This document shows, piece after piece, positions 26,892 to 35,398 of a stretch of 64,000 bases of DNA (the first letter of the stretch is position 1; the number at the start of each line of letters is the position of its first letter). The notes under the pieces are model-generated. The model saw only the letters and a program-made list of their open reading frames with translations, was not told where the DNA came from and searched no databases. A program made the position numbers and the translations under genes. Source of the DNA: Corynebacterium sp. HMSC05H05 (lineage in GTDB: Bacteria; Actinomycetota; Actinomycetes; Mycobacteriales; Mycobacteriaceae). The DNA is taken from positions 34,777 to 98,776 of the forward strand of contig NZ_KV788403.1 of the NCBI RefSeq assembly GCF_001807265.1. Direction: 5' to 3'.

Positions 26892-28292
26892 TTAGCGCAC
26901 GTAGCCGCGGCGCCACTCGGAGTGGATCACCGCGCCGTCGTGGGCGCGGGTGCGGATGCCGGAGCAGGCGCCGTCGAGCCACACGCGCGAGGACATGACC
27001 ACGCTGCCGCCGCCGGCGTAGACCTCGACGGTGGAGCCGTCGACGATGACGGTGATGTTGTCCTCGTCGTCGTCGTTGAGCTCGGCGCTGGCGGGGGAGC
27101 CGTCCAGGCGGTCGAGGGTGAGCTGGTCGCCGGAGTGGGTGACCACCACGCCCGGTTCGCCGTTGCCGTCGAGGATTTCCACGACAACGGAGGAGCCCGG
27201 CGCGACCTCGCACAGCCCGGCCCACATGCGGGCGCGGTCGGTGCTGTCCACTGCGTCCGGAAGGCCCGGGGCGGGCACCTGGTAGAGGCGGCCGCCTTGG
27301 AGGGTGACGCGGCGCGGCAGGGTCAGCGCGTTGGCCCAGCCTTCGGCATCCCAGTTGGGCTCGCGGGTGGGGTCGCCGGCGCGGTCGGTGTTGGTCATGA
27401 ACCCGTAGAGGTAGGCGCGCTCGTACAGCTTCGCCGTCTCGACCAGGTTGTAGGTGGTGTTGCGGGGGCGGGTGAAGTCGTGGCCGTGGTCCACGATGGT
27501 GAACGGGGTGTCCACGCGGAAGGTGTGGCCGTGCAGCTCGCCGACGGCGTAGACGGCGGTGTCTTTGCCGTCGCGTTCGAGGGTGACAAACAGCACGTCG
27601 CGGATCTGGCCGTCCACTTCGTCGCGTAGGCGCACGATGCGGGGGGCGACCAGGGAGGCGTCGAGGTCGAAGCCGGTGTCGCCTTCGAAGTCGAGGACGC
27701 CTTCGAGTTTCCAGTCGCGGCCGTCGTCGGAGGTGAGCACGACGGGCTTCGGTGCGGTTTCGGGCCCGGAGACGGCGAGCATGAGCCAGCCGTCGTGGGC
27801 GTCGTCGCGGTCGGCGTCGGCGTCCCAGTCGGGCACGACGCAGGGGGAGCGGAAGTTGCTCACGCCGGCGACGTCTTCAACGACGGCGCCGAGGCGGGAC
27901 GCGGCGCCGGAGACATCGAGGTCGGCATCGTCGTCGAGGTCTGCGCATAGCTCGTCGACGTGCGGCACGTGCGCCACCTGGATGGTGTTGCCGGCGGCGG
28001 TGGCGGAGGTGAAGTAGAGGTCCACACCGTCGCCGGCGGGGACGACGCTGCCGGCGCGCACAGCGATTTCGCCGCCGACGGGCACGATGACGTCGTTGCA
28101 GTCCACCCAGCTGAAGGCGTCTTCTTCGCTTTGCTGGTGGCCCCAGCGGCTGGGCGCGTCGGGGGTGGGGCGGTACTGGTAGAACATGTTCCACACGCGC
28201 TCACCCGCGGCTCCGGTGCGGTAGATGCCGGCGGGGCCTTCGAGGATGCCGCGCTCGGCGGTGACGTGCAGTTCCGGACGGTAAACGGTCAT
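26892..28292 (-). CDS. GH32-like protein, catalytic residues lost
   Basis: A 466-residue protein with the five-bladed propeller plus beta-sandwich layout of glycoside hydrolase family 32 (sucrases, fructanases): FYQYRP, WGHQQSEEDAFSW and late TVEVYAGGG are family features. The nucleophile motif GWMNDPNGL is GILEGPAGI here (Asp to Gly), the RDP motif is RSP (Asp to Ser), and no EC acid/base motif is found. It is therefore probably not a normal hydrolase. The ATG overlaps the glgA stop by 4 bases, so it is co-translated with glycogen synthase. A glucan-binding or regulatory role is possible. Confidence 0.75.
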   Translation of the reverse strand: MTVYRPELHVTAERGILEGPAGIYRTGAAGERVWNMFYQYRPTPDAPSRWGHQQSEEDAFSWVDCNDVIVPVGGEIAVRAGSVVPAGDGVDLYFTSATAAGNTIQVAHVPHVDELCADLDDDADLDVSGAASRLGAVVEDVAGVSNFRSPCVVPDWDADADRDDAHDGWLMLAVSGPETAPKPVVLTSDDGRDWKLEGVLDFEGDTGFDLDASLVAPRIVRLRDEVDGQIRDVLFVTLERDGKDTAVYAVGELHGHTFRVDTPFTIVDHGHDFTRPRNTTYNLVETAKLYERAYLYGFMTNTDRAGDPTREPNWDAEGWANALTLPRRVTLQGGRLYQVPAPGLPDAVDSTDRARMWAGLCEVAPGSSVVVEILDGNGEPGVVVTHSGDQLTLDRLDGSPASAELNDDDEDNITVIVDGSTVEVYAGGGSVVMSSRVWLDGACSGIRTRAHDGAVIHSEWRRGYVR

Positions 28293-29446
28293 CTCATCAG
28301 CCCCTTGTAAATCTCTACGGTCTCTTGCGCAATGGTTGCCCAGGAAAAGTCGGTTTTGGCCCTCGCCAGCCCGGCCGCGCCCATGGTGGCGGCGCGCTGG
28401 GTATCGCCTGCGACGGCGTTGACGGCTTCGGCCAGCGCGTGCTCGAAGCCTGCGGTGTCGTTGGCGTCGTAGTCCACCAGCACGCCGGTTTCGCCGTCGA
28501 CGACGACCTCCGGGATGCCGCCGACGCGCGAGGCTACCACGGCGGTCTCGCACGCCATCGCTTCGAGGTTGACTATGCCGAGCGGCTCGTAGATGGACGG
28601 GCACACGAACACGTCCGCAAGCGAGTACACCTCGCGCACCTTCTCCGCGGGCATCATTTCTTGGATCCAGAACACCCCGTCGCGGGAGGCCTTGAGCTTT
28701 TCGACGAGTCCTTCGGTCTCCGCCGCAATCTCTTCGGTGTCCGGGGCCCCGGCACACAGGATGAGCTGGATGTCCTCGTCGAAGGCTTGGGCCGCCTTGA
28801 GTAGGTGGGCCACGCCCTTTTGGCGGGTGATGCGCCCGACGAACGCAACGACGGGCTTGTCTGGGTCCACGCCTAGTTCCTCGGCGATGGTGCCGGAATC
28901 GGGGTACCACTTTTCCGGGTCGATGCCGTTTAGGACGGTGTGGACTTTAGCTTCGTCGATACGCGGGTACGCCCGCAGAACGGCCTCCTTCATGCCGGCG
29001 GAGACCGCAATGACCGCATCGGCGTATTCGAAGGCGTTCTTCTCCGACCAGGAGGAGACGTTGTAGCCGCCGCCGAGCTGCTCGCGCTTCCAGGGGCGGT
29101 CCGGCTCAAGCGAGTGGGCGGTGACCACGTGGGGGATTTCGTGCAGCTGGCCGGCCAGGTGCCCGCCGAGCCCGGCGTACCAGGTGTGGGAGTGCACCAC
29201 GTCCAGCCCGTCGGCGGCATCCGCCATGCGCAGGCCGGTGGACAGTGTCTTGATGGCCCCGTTGGCGTGTTCCAGCGCGGGGTCGACGCCGTGGACAAAG
29301 ACGCCTTCCGCGTCACGGGGTGCGCCCATGCAGTGCACGTCCACGTCGACGATGTCGCGCATGAAGCGCGTCAGCTCGGTGACGTGGACGCCGGCGCCGC
29401 CGTAAACCTCCGGTGGGTATTCGCGGGTGAACATTCCGACTTTCAT
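28289..29446 (-). CDS. glgA: Glycogen synthase / alpha-maltose-1-phosphate synthase
   Basis: A 385-residue GT4 glycosyltransferase of the actinobacterial GlgA/GlgM type. It uses ADP-glucose to extend glucans or, as in mycobacteria, to make maltose 1-phosphate. [18 protein letters not shown] is the N-terminal substrate loop; VGRITRQKG and the late [12 protein letters not shown] (E-x7-E) bind the nucleotide sugar. The ATG lies 8 bases after TAGGCT. It diverges from glgC over 67 bases, giving a compact glycogen locus. Confidence 0.93.
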   Translation of the reverse strand: MKVGMFTREYPPEVYGGAGVHVTELTRFMRDIVDVDVHCMGAPRDAEGVFVHGVDPALEHANGAIKTLSTGLRMADAADGLDVVHSHTWYAGLGGHLAGQLHEIPHVVTAHSLEPDRPWKREQLGGGYNVSSWSEKNAFEYADAVIAVSAGMKEAVLRAYPRIDEAKVHTVLNGIDPEKWYPDSGTIAEELGVDPDKPVVAFVGRITRQKGVAHLLKAAQAFDEDIQLILCAGAPDTEEIAAETEGLVEKLKASRDGVFWIQEMMPAEKVREVYSLADVFVCPSIYEPLGIVNLEAMACETAVVASRVGGIPEVVVDGETGVLVDYDANDTAGFEHALAEAVNAVAGDTQRAATMGAAGLARAKTDFSWATIAQETVEIYKGLMR

Positions 29447-29513
29447 GACCGCCGAGCCTACTTACGCGCGCGATTCCCTGCAGGGGCCCGAAATTCTCAT
29501 TAGCCTGGCTGGT
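29447..29513. promoter_or_regulatory. Divergent glgA/glgC promoter region
   Basis: Sixty-seven bases with two -10-like hexamers: TAGGCT on the minus strand (29455-29460, 8 bases to the glgA ATG) and TAGCCT on the plus strand (29501-29506, 7 bases to the glgC ATG). No good -35 is visible. A CCTGCAGG palindrome lies between them. Both mRNAs are predicted leaderless. Confidence 0.5.
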
Positions 29514-30731
29514 ATGAAAAGCCAGCCTCGAGTTCTCGCCATCGTCCTGGCCGGCGGTGAGGGCAAGCGCCTGTTTCCGTTGACCGCTGACCGTGCCAAG
29601 CCCGCCGTGCCGTTCGGCGGCAACTACCGTCTCATCGACTTTGTCCTGTCCAACCTGGTTAACGCGGGCTATATGCGCATCGCGGTGCTGACCCAGTACA
29701 AATCCCACTCGCTGGACCGTCACGTGGCCACCGCGTGGAACGTCTCTGGCCCGACGCAGCAGTACATCGCATCGGTGCCGGCCCAGCAGCGCCGCGGCAA
29801 GCGCTGGTACTCGGGCTCGGCGGATGCGATCGTGCAGTCGCTGAACCTGATCTACGACGACGCTCCGGACTACGTGCTGGTCTTCGGCGCGGATCACGTC
29901 TACCGCATGGACCCGTCGCAGATGGTGGAGGACCACATCGCCTCGGGCAAGGCCGCCACGGTGGCTGGCATTCGCGTGCCGCGCTCGGAGGCGCACGCGT
30001 TCGGCTGCATCCAGTCGGACGACGACGGCACGATCACGGAGTTCCTGGAAAAGCCCGATAACCCGCCGGGGACCCCGGACGACCCGGAGACCACGTTCGC
30101 GTCCATGGGCAACTACTGCTTCTCCACCGAGGCGCTGATCCAGGCGCTGCTGGAAGACGAGCAAAACGAAGACTCTGCCCACGACATGGGCGGCGACATC
30201 ATCCCGTACTTCGTGGCCCAGGGCGAGGCGAACGTGTACGACTTCTCCCGCAACGAGGTCCCGGGCGCGACGGAGCGCGACCGCGGCTACTGGCGCGACG
30301 TTGGCACCGTCGACTCGTTCTACGAAGCCCACATGGACCTCATTTCCTCGCACCCGGTGTTTAACCTCTACAACAAGGCGTGGCCCATTCACGCGACGGA
30401 TGAGGACAACCTGCCGCCGGCGAAGTTCGTCATGGGCGGCATCGCGCAGGAGTCCATCGTGGCGTCCGGCTCCATCATCTCGGGCGCGACGGTGCGCAAC
30501 TCGGTGCTGTCCACCGATGTCCGCGTCGAGGAAGGCGCCACCGTCGAAGGCTCAGTGCTGATGCCGGGCGTGCGCGTGGGCAAGGGCGCGGTGGTGCGCC
30601 ACTGCATCCTGGACAAAAACGTCTACGTCTCCGACGGGGAGATCGTCGGCGTGGACCCCGAACGCGACCGCGAGCGCTTCAACGTCTCCGACAGCGGCGT
30701 GGTGTGCGTGGGTAAAAACGAGGTGATTTAG
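29514..30731 (+). CDS. glgC: Glucose-1-phosphate adenylyltransferase GlgC
   Basis: A 405-residue enzyme making ADP-glucose from glucose 1-phosphate and ATP, the committed step of glycogen synthesis. [23 protein letters not shown] is split as the nucleotide-binding loop ([11 protein letters not shown]) and [19 protein letters not shown] and EFLEKPD hold catalytic and metal sites, and a beta-helix ends the protein. Start ATG 29514 gives the normal [15 protein letters not shown]; a longer frame from 29427 is rejected. The last 4 bases overlap the convergent methyltransferase gene. Confidence 0.95.
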   Translation: MKSQPRVLAIVLAGGEGKRLFPLTADRAKPAVPFGGNYRLIDFVLSNLVNAGYMRIAVLTQYKSHSLDRHVATAWNVSGPTQQYIASVPAQQRRGKRWYSGSADAIVQSLNLIYDDAPDYVLVFGADHVYRMDPSQMVEDHIASGKAATVAGIRVPRSEAHAFGCIQSDDDGTITEFLEKPDNPPGTPDDPETTFASMGNYCFSTEALIQALLEDEQNEDSAHDMGGDIIPYFVAQGEANVYDFSRNEVPGATERDRGYWRDVGTVDSFYEAHMDLISSHPVFNLYNKAWPIHATDEDNLPPAKFVMGGIAQESIVASGSIISGATVRNSVLSTDVRVEEGATVEGSVLMPGVRVGKGAVVRHCILDKNVYVSDGEIVGVDPERDRERFNVSDSGVVCVGKNEVI

Positions 30732-31390
30732 CGCCGCTTGGTCAGGAGCGTCAGCCCGCCGTCGAGAGGCAGGCGCGCGATGGCGGCCTCTTCGAGCGCC
30801 AGCGTATCGACGAAAGCGTCCGCCTCCCTCGCCGCCTCAGTTTCGCGGTCGCGGCGGGTGGGGTCGGCCACGGTGCCGTCGAGAAGCGAGCCCGCGATGA
30901 CGAGCGTGCCGCCGGGGGCGAGCAGGGGCCACGCGGCGTCGATGAGCGGGCGCAACTCCACGGCCGCGACGTCGGCGTAGATGAGCTGGTACGCGCCCGT
31001 TGCCAGCCGGCTCATCACATCGAGCGGGCGGGAGGTGAGGAAACGCACGCGCGACGGCGCGAAGCCCGCGGCGCGGAACGCCTCCTTCGCGCCCGCCTGC
31101 AGCGCCGCCTCCGGCTCGATGCAGGTGAGGGTGGCCTTCTTGCGCAGACCGGCGAGGATGTGCAGGCCCGCAACACCCGCGGCCGGGGTCACCGCGACCG
31201 CGCCCTGGGCGGCCTCGTTGCCTGCCGCCAGCACGGACAACAGATCGCCCACGATCTGGCTGGGAACCGGCACGCCGTTTTCCCCGGCGTCCTCGCGGGC
31301 GCGGGCGAGTGCTTCGCCCACCGCCTCCGGCAGGTGGTCCCGGCGGGAGTCGATGTAGGTGCTCAGTTGGGTAAACGCTGTCTCACTCAC
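30728..31390 (-). CDS. O-methyltransferase-like protein (Rv1220c position)
   Basis: A 220-residue Rossmann-fold methyltransferase-like protein. [16 protein letters not shown] corresponds to the SAM-binding loop, with TCIEPE and YQLIYADV as the next motifs. The GTG at 31390 is chosen since TATGAT (31398-31403) lies 7 bases upstream, implying a leaderless mRNA; starts further upstream fall in or before the promoter. It diverges from sigE, as Rv1220c does. The usual acidic metal-binding residues of catechol O-methyltransferases are partly replaced, so the substrate is open. Confidence 0.75.
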   Translation of the reverse strand: MSETAFTQLSTYIDSRRDHLPEAVGEALARAREDAGENGVPVPSQIVGDLLSVLAAGNEAAQGAVAVTPAAGVAGLHILAGLRKKATLTCIEPEAALQAGAKEAFRAAGFAPSRVRFLTSRPLDVMSRLATGAYQLIYADVAAVELRPLIDAAWPLLAPGGTLVIAGSLLDGTVADPTRRDRETEAAREADAFVDTLALEEAAIARLPLDGGLTLLTKRR

Positions 31391-31478
31391 ACCGGCAATC
31401 ATAGCGGGGCGCATGTGCCCAGGGAGCTCACAGCAGGCGTGCTGGCATCTGGGAGGTTGATCTGCCAAACTACTTGCC

Positions 31479-32072
31479 ATGACCTCTGAGGAAAACCAGC
31501 TGTCCGGCACTGCCGCGTTCGACGCGGGCGAGGGGGCCATGCCCACCTGGTCGGAGCTGGTGCAGGAACACGCCGACAGCGTGTACCGCCTTGCCTACCG
31601 CCTCTCCGGCAACCAACACGACGCGGAAGACCTGACGCAGGAGACCTTCATGCGCGTGTTCCGGAGCCTGAAGAACTACCAGCCGGGCACCTTCGAAGGC
31701 TGGCTGCACCGCATTACAACCAACCTGTTTTTGGACATGGTGCGCCGCCGCGCGAAGATCCGCATGGAGGCGCTGCCGGAGGACTACGAGCGCGTGCCGG
31801 GCACCGACATGACGCCGGAGGAGGCCTACAACGTGGCCAACCTGGACCCGGCGCTGCAGCGCGCGCTGGATGATTTGGCGCCGGACTTCCGCGTCGCCGT
31901 CGTGCTTTGCGACGTCATGGGCATGACCTACGAGGAAATCGGCGACACCCTCGGCGTGAAGATGGGCACCGTGCGCTCGCGCATCCACCGCGGGCGCGCG
32001 CAGCTGCGCGAGTCGCTGGAGGCGCAGGCGCTTGACGACGCGCACGCGAAAGAACTCATCCGCACCCGCTAA
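31479..32072 (+). CDS. sigE: ECF sigma factor SigE
   Basis: A 197-residue extracytoplasmic-function sigma factor for the cell-envelope stress response. Region 2 contains [18 protein letters not shown] and region 4 [25 protein letters not shown], the helix-turn-helix that reads the -35. The following genes, an anti-sigma factor and tatB, match the sigE-rseA-(htrA)-tatB locus of actinobacteria. A CAAACT hexamer 7 bases before the ATG suggests a leaderless transcript. Name given from synteny with Rv1221 and C. glutamicum. Confidence 0.93.
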   Translation: MTSEENQLSGTAAFDAGEGAMPTWSELVQEHADSVYRLAYRLSGNQHDAEDLTQETFMRVFRSLKNYQPGTFEGWLHRITTNLFLDMVRRRAKIRMEALPEDYERVPGTDMTPEEAYNVANLDPALQRALDDLAPDFRVAVVLCDVMGMTYEEIGDTLGVKMGTVRSRIHRGRAQLRESLEAQALDDAHAKELIRTR

Positions 32073-32084
32073 CCAAGCGACGTG

Positions 32085-32453
32085 ATGATGTCCATGGCCA
32101 AACGCGAATTCAACTCCACCGACCACCTGAACCCGGAAGCGGTCGCCGCCTTCGTGGACGGCGAACTGTCTGATTCAGCGTTCCGCCGCGCCGCCCGCCA
32201 CCTGACCGACTGCGACGAGTGCAGCGCCGAGGTCGACGCCCAGCGCCGCGCCGCGAACCGGCTGCGCGTGGTGGACAACTCGGGCGTGCACGCCCCGGCG
32301 TCGCTGGTGGAGCGCTTGGCCGGCATGGGCGCCGGGGACCTCGACAGGGCGGGCGAGGCGCCGGGCCCTCGCGGCCGGGTCAGGGATCTTGGTGCCAACC
32401 TCAGCTCGGCGCTGCACTCGGCTCTGGGCGCGCTGAAGCGGCGCGGGGAGTAG
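32085..32453 (+). CDS. cseE: Zinc-containing anti-sigma factor (RseA/CseE)
   Basis: A protein of about 122 residues with the ZAS motif: RRAARHLTDCDECSAEV provides His-x3-Cys-x2-Cys (about residues 38-45). It should bind and inhibit SigE and release it under surface stress. Start codons GTG 32082, ATG 32085, 32088 and 32094 are all in frame within four codons; 32085 is chosen weakly for spacing from AAGCGA. It begins 12 bases after sigE and ends just before tatB, whose -10 overlaps its stop. Confidence 0.82.
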   Translation: MMSMAKREFNSTDHLNPEAVAAFVDGELSDSAFRRAARHLTDCDECSAEVDAQRRAANRLRVVDNSGVHAPASLVERLAGMGAGDLDRAGEAPGPRGRVRDLGANLSSALHSALGALKRRGE

Positions 32454-32463
32454 GGTGTTGTAG

Positions 32464-32877
32464 GTGTTTTCCAACATCGGCTGGGGCGAGATTTTCTTCA
32501 TCCTGATCATCGGGCTCATCGTGATCGGGCCCGAACGCCTGCCCGCCGTGGTGGAGGATGTGCGCGCGGCGATCTACGCCGCGAAGAAGGCCATCAACAA
32601 CGCCAAGGCTGAGCTCAACGGGGAGCTGGAGGGCTTCGAGGAGTTTAAAAAGCCGATCGACACCGTGTCCCAGTACGCGTCGATGGGCCCGCGCCGCGCG
32701 ATGGCAAAGGTGTTGTTCGAGGACGAGGCCGTGGACCCGCGCCAGGCCAACCCCGAGCCCACCCGCTCGGGACCGCGCCCCGCGGCGCAGGAGCAGCCGA
32801 GGCCGGAGCAGCCGAGGCAGGATCAGGCGGAGCGGCCGTCGAAAGGCAGGAGCTTCTCCTGGGAGGACGTTATTTAA
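32464..32877 (+). CDS. tatB: Twin-arginine translocase subunit TatB
   Basis: A 137-residue Sec-independent export component. The N-terminal helix FSNIGWGEIFFILIIGLIVIG is followed by the family PERLP turn, an amphipathic helix and a charged Pro/Gln/Arg tail. It forms the Tat receptor with TatC. The GTG at 32464 lies 7 bases after TAGGGT (32451-32456), which itself overlaps the stop of the anti-sigma gene, so tatB may have its own leaderless promoter within the sigE operon. The end overlaps mrp by 8 bases, tail to tail. Confidence 0.93.
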   Translation: MFSNIGWGEIFFILIIGLIVIGPERLPAVVEDVRAAIYAAKKAINNAKAELNGELEGFEEFKKPIDTVSQYASMGPRRAMAKVLFEDEAVDPRQANPEPTRSGPRPAAQEQPRPEQPRQDQAERPSKGRSFSWEDVI

Positions 32878-34006
32878 CCTGCGGGTTGAGGCTCTTGCCT
32901 GCGAGGGATTCGCGGCGCACCTTCAACTGATCCGCCACCGCCTGGATGGCCTTGGCGGCGGGCGAGTCCGGCTCGGAGAGGACGACGGGGGTGCCGGTGT
33001 CGCCGTGCTCGCGAAGCTTCGGGTCCAGGGGGATGGAGCCCAGCAGTGTCACGTCGGAGTCCGTCAGCTGGGTCAGGCGCTCGGCCACCTGCTCGCCGCC
33101 GCCCTCGCCGAAGATGTTCATCACGGTGCCGTCGGGCATGGTCATGCCGGCCATGTTCTCGATTACGCCGGCGATCTTCTGGTCGGTCTGCTGCGCGATC
33201 GTGCCGGCGCGCTCGGCCACCTCGGCCGCGGCGGCCTGCGGGGTGGTCACGATGAGCAGCTCCGCGTTCGGCACGAGCTGCGCGACGGTGATGGCAACGT
33301 CGCCGGTGCCGGGCGGCAGGTCCATGAACAGCACGTCCAGGTCGCCCCAGTACACGTCCGCCAGGAACTGCTGGATCGCGCGGGTGAGCATGGGCCCGCG
33401 CCACACGATCGGCGCGTTGCCTTCGACGAACTGGCCCACGGAGATGTGACGCACGCCGTGGGCGATCGGCGGCATGATCATCTCGTCGACAACCGTGGGG
33501 CCCTGCTCAGCCGAGCCCATCAGGCCGGGCACGGAGTGGCCGTAGATGTCCGCGTCCACCACACCGACGCTCAACCCCTGCGCAGCCAGGGCGGTGGCCA
33601 GGTTCACGGTCATCGAGGACTTGCCCACGCCGCCCTTGCCGGAGGCGACGGCGAAGATTCGGGTGCGCGTGTCCGGGTCGGCGAAGGGGATGGCGGGGCC
33701 GGTCTGCTCGCCGCGCAGCTTCAGCGCAAGCGCCCGGCGCTGCTCGTCGCTCATGGTGTGCAGGGTGACGGTAACGTCGCCGACGCCGTCGAGCTCCTCG
33801 AGCACCGCGCGGGTGTTTGACTCGATGGTGTCGCGCATCGGGCAGCCAGCGATGGTCAGGTAGATGCCCACGGCCACGTCCGCGCCGCTAATACGCACGG
33901 ATTCCACCATGTCCAGTTCGGTGATGGGCTTGCCAATCTCGGGGTCCTCCACGCGCTCGAGCGCGGCGAGGACATCCTGTTCTGTGATTTTTTGTTCTGT
34001 AGCCAT
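32870..34006 (-). CDS. mrp: Iron-sulfur carrier protein Mrp/ApbC
   Basis: A 378-residue P-loop ATPase that carries and delivers iron-sulfur clusters. The first about 90 residues form a MIP18/DUF59 domain (EDPEIGKPITELDMV), then the deviant Walker A ASGKGGVGKSS. The usual CxxC near the C-terminus of NBP35-type proteins is not evident. TATACT (34017-34022) lies 10 bases before the ATG 34006, giving a very short leader. A longer frame to 34372 is rejected. Orthologue of Rv1229c by place. Confidence 0.92.
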   Translation of the reverse strand: MATEQKITEQDVLAALERVEDPEIGKPITELDMVESVRISGADVAVGIYLTIAGCPMRDTIESNTRAVLEELDGVGDVTVTLHTMSDEQRRALALKLRGEQTGPAIPFADPDTRTRIFAVASGKGGVGKSSMTVNLATALAAQGLSVGVVDADIYGHSVPGLMGSAEQGPTVVDEMIMPPIAHGVRHISVGQFVEGNAPIVWRGPMLTRAIQQFLADVYWGDLDVLFMDLPPGTGDVAITVAQLVPNAELLIVTTPQAAAAEVAERAGTIAQQTDQKIAGVIENMAGMTMPDGTVMNIFGEGGGEQVAERLTQLTDSDVTLLGSIPLDPKLREHGDTGTPVVLSEPDSPAAKAIQAVADQLKVRRESLAGKSLNPQVK

Positions 34007-34058
34007 GTTGCCCAGCAGTATAACGGTGCGTCGCGGCCGAGCGGATACACTGGTGGGC

Positions 34059-34580
34059 ATGACAAATCCCATGAGCAACTCGTCCCGTGTGCCTGCGCGC
34101 GAGGTTCCCACGGGCTGGCCTGTCGGCAGCTTCAAGACGTACGCCGAGGCGCAGGAGGCGGTGGATTCGCTTTCCGACAAGGAGTTCCCGGTGGAGAAGC
34201 TGTCCATCGTGGGCGTGGACCTGATGCAGGTGGAGAAGATCACGGGCCGCCTGACCTGGGGCAAGGTACTGGGCACCGGCGCGCTCTCGGGCCTGTGGAT
34301 GGGCCTGTTTTTGGGCCTGATTCTCTCGGTGTTCACCGAGCCGGGGTCGGGCTGGGTGACGTTTACCACCACGCTGATCGTCGGCGCGATCTTCGGCGTG
34401 ATTTTCGCGGCGGTGGCCTACGCGTTTACCGGCGGCAAGCGCGACTTCTCCTCCGCGACGACGATCGTGGCGGGCCGGTACGACGTGCTGTGCGAGCCGG
34501 ATGCGGCCCCGCATGCGCGTGATCTCATCGCGGGCCAGCTGCCTATCGACGACGCGTCGCAGCCCCATCCCGATGCGTAA
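34059..34580 (+). CDS. General stress protein 17M-like membrane protein
   Basis: A 173-residue protein of the general-stress-17M/YflT type. The N-terminal soluble part (VGSFKTYAEAQEAVDSLSD, LSIVGVDLMQVEKITGRL) is the family domain; two transmembrane helices follow (about 85-105 and 112-132). TACACT lies exactly 7 bases before the ATG (leaderless). The adjacent lipoprotein gene overlaps its end by 8 bases, so the two are coupled. Matches Rv1231c/Rv1230c region loosely. Function unknown. Confidence 0.75.
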   Translation: MTNPMSNSSRVPAREVPTGWPVGSFKTYAEAQEAVDSLSDKEFPVEKLSIVGVDLMQVEKITGRLTWGKVLGTGALSGLWMGLFLGLILSVFTEPGSGWVTFTTTLIVGAIFGVIFAAVAYAFTGGKRDFSSATTIVAGRYDVLCEPDAAPHARDLIAGQLPIDDASQPHPDA

Positions 34581-35295
34581 GCCGTACCGCGCCGTGGCGG
34601 CGCTTGCCGCGGGCGCACTGACCATCTCCGGGTTGTCCGGCTGCGTGCCCAATGGCCTGCAGAGCACGACGAAGGACCCGATCGCGATCGGCATCGACGC
34701 CGACGACCCAGAGCAGCGCGTCCTCGGCGAGATTTACAGCCGCGTGCTGCAGCAGCTGGGCCGGCCCACGAGCGTGACCGCCGCCGATTTTTCTGCCGGC
34801 GACACGCTGCGGGTGCTCAAGGAAACCCCGGTGGACTTCGTGGTGACCTGTACCGGCCGCCTTGTGGAGGAGACCGATGTGGAGGCCGCGAAGCGCCTGA
34901 AGCAGGAGGCGAAGGAGGAGCCAGCCGGGTTCTCGGACATGGTCTACGACCAAGCCATCGCGGGGTTGCCCAGCACCCTGCGCACCGTGGACCCCTCGCC
35001 GGCGCAAAGCTGCGGGCGTGCGGGTGAGTTGCCGCAGAACATCATCCCGCTGTTCGACAAGTCCGGCTTCGACCGCGGCGAGATCAACCGCCTGAACTTC
35101 ATCACCCGAGTCATCTCCACCAAATCGCTGGAAGAAATGGTCGAAGACATCGAGGGCGGCGCCGACGTCCAGGACACGCTGGCGGCGTGGATGATGGAAA
35201 ACGCCCACATCAACATCTACGACGACGAACTGCCGGACGCGGACGAGGATGGGGCAGCGGCGGGCGATTCCGCCGACAGCGACGGCGCGCGCTAG
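34573..35295 (+). CDS. Putative lipoprotein, unknown
   Basis: A 240-residue predicted lipoprotein: MRKPYRAVAALAAGAL signal region and lipobox LSGC near residue 24. The mature part (DPIAIGIDADDPEQRVLGEIYSRV) resembles glycine-betaine/osmoprotectant binding-protein folds, with a two-Cys pair (VTCTGR and QSCGR) that could bridge. The tail is Asp/Ala-rich. It overlaps the stress-protein gene by 8 bases and is ended by a GC-rich hairpin. No permease is nearby. Confidence 0.7.
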   Translation: MRKPYRAVAALAAGALTISGLSGCVPNGLQSTTKDPIAIGIDADDPEQRVLGEIYSRVLQQLGRPTSVTAADFSAGDTLRVLKETPVDFVVTCTGRLVEETDVEAAKRLKQEAKEEPAGFSDMVYDQAIAGLPSTLRTVDPSPAQSCGRAGELPQNIIPLFDKSGFDRGEINRLNFITRVISTKSLEEMVEDIEGGADVQDTLAAWMMENAHINIYDDELPDADEDGAAAGDSADSDGAR

Positions 35296-35325
35296 GCCGC
35301 CGCGAGTACACACCCCAGACACGAG

Positions 35326-35354
35326 GAAGGGCCCCGGGTAAACCCCGGGGCCCT
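35326..35354. terminator. GC-rich terminator between converging genes
   Basis: Inverted repeat AGGGCCCCGGG / CCCCGGGGCCCT with a short TAAA-containing loop lies between the lipoprotein gene (plus) and odhA (minus). There is no good U-tract on either side, so the efficiency is uncertain; it could work in both directions. Confidence 0.6.
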
Positions 35355-35398
35355 AGCGCTTGAGGGGGGGGAGCGCGGTGACGTGCTCCGTCGTCAAG

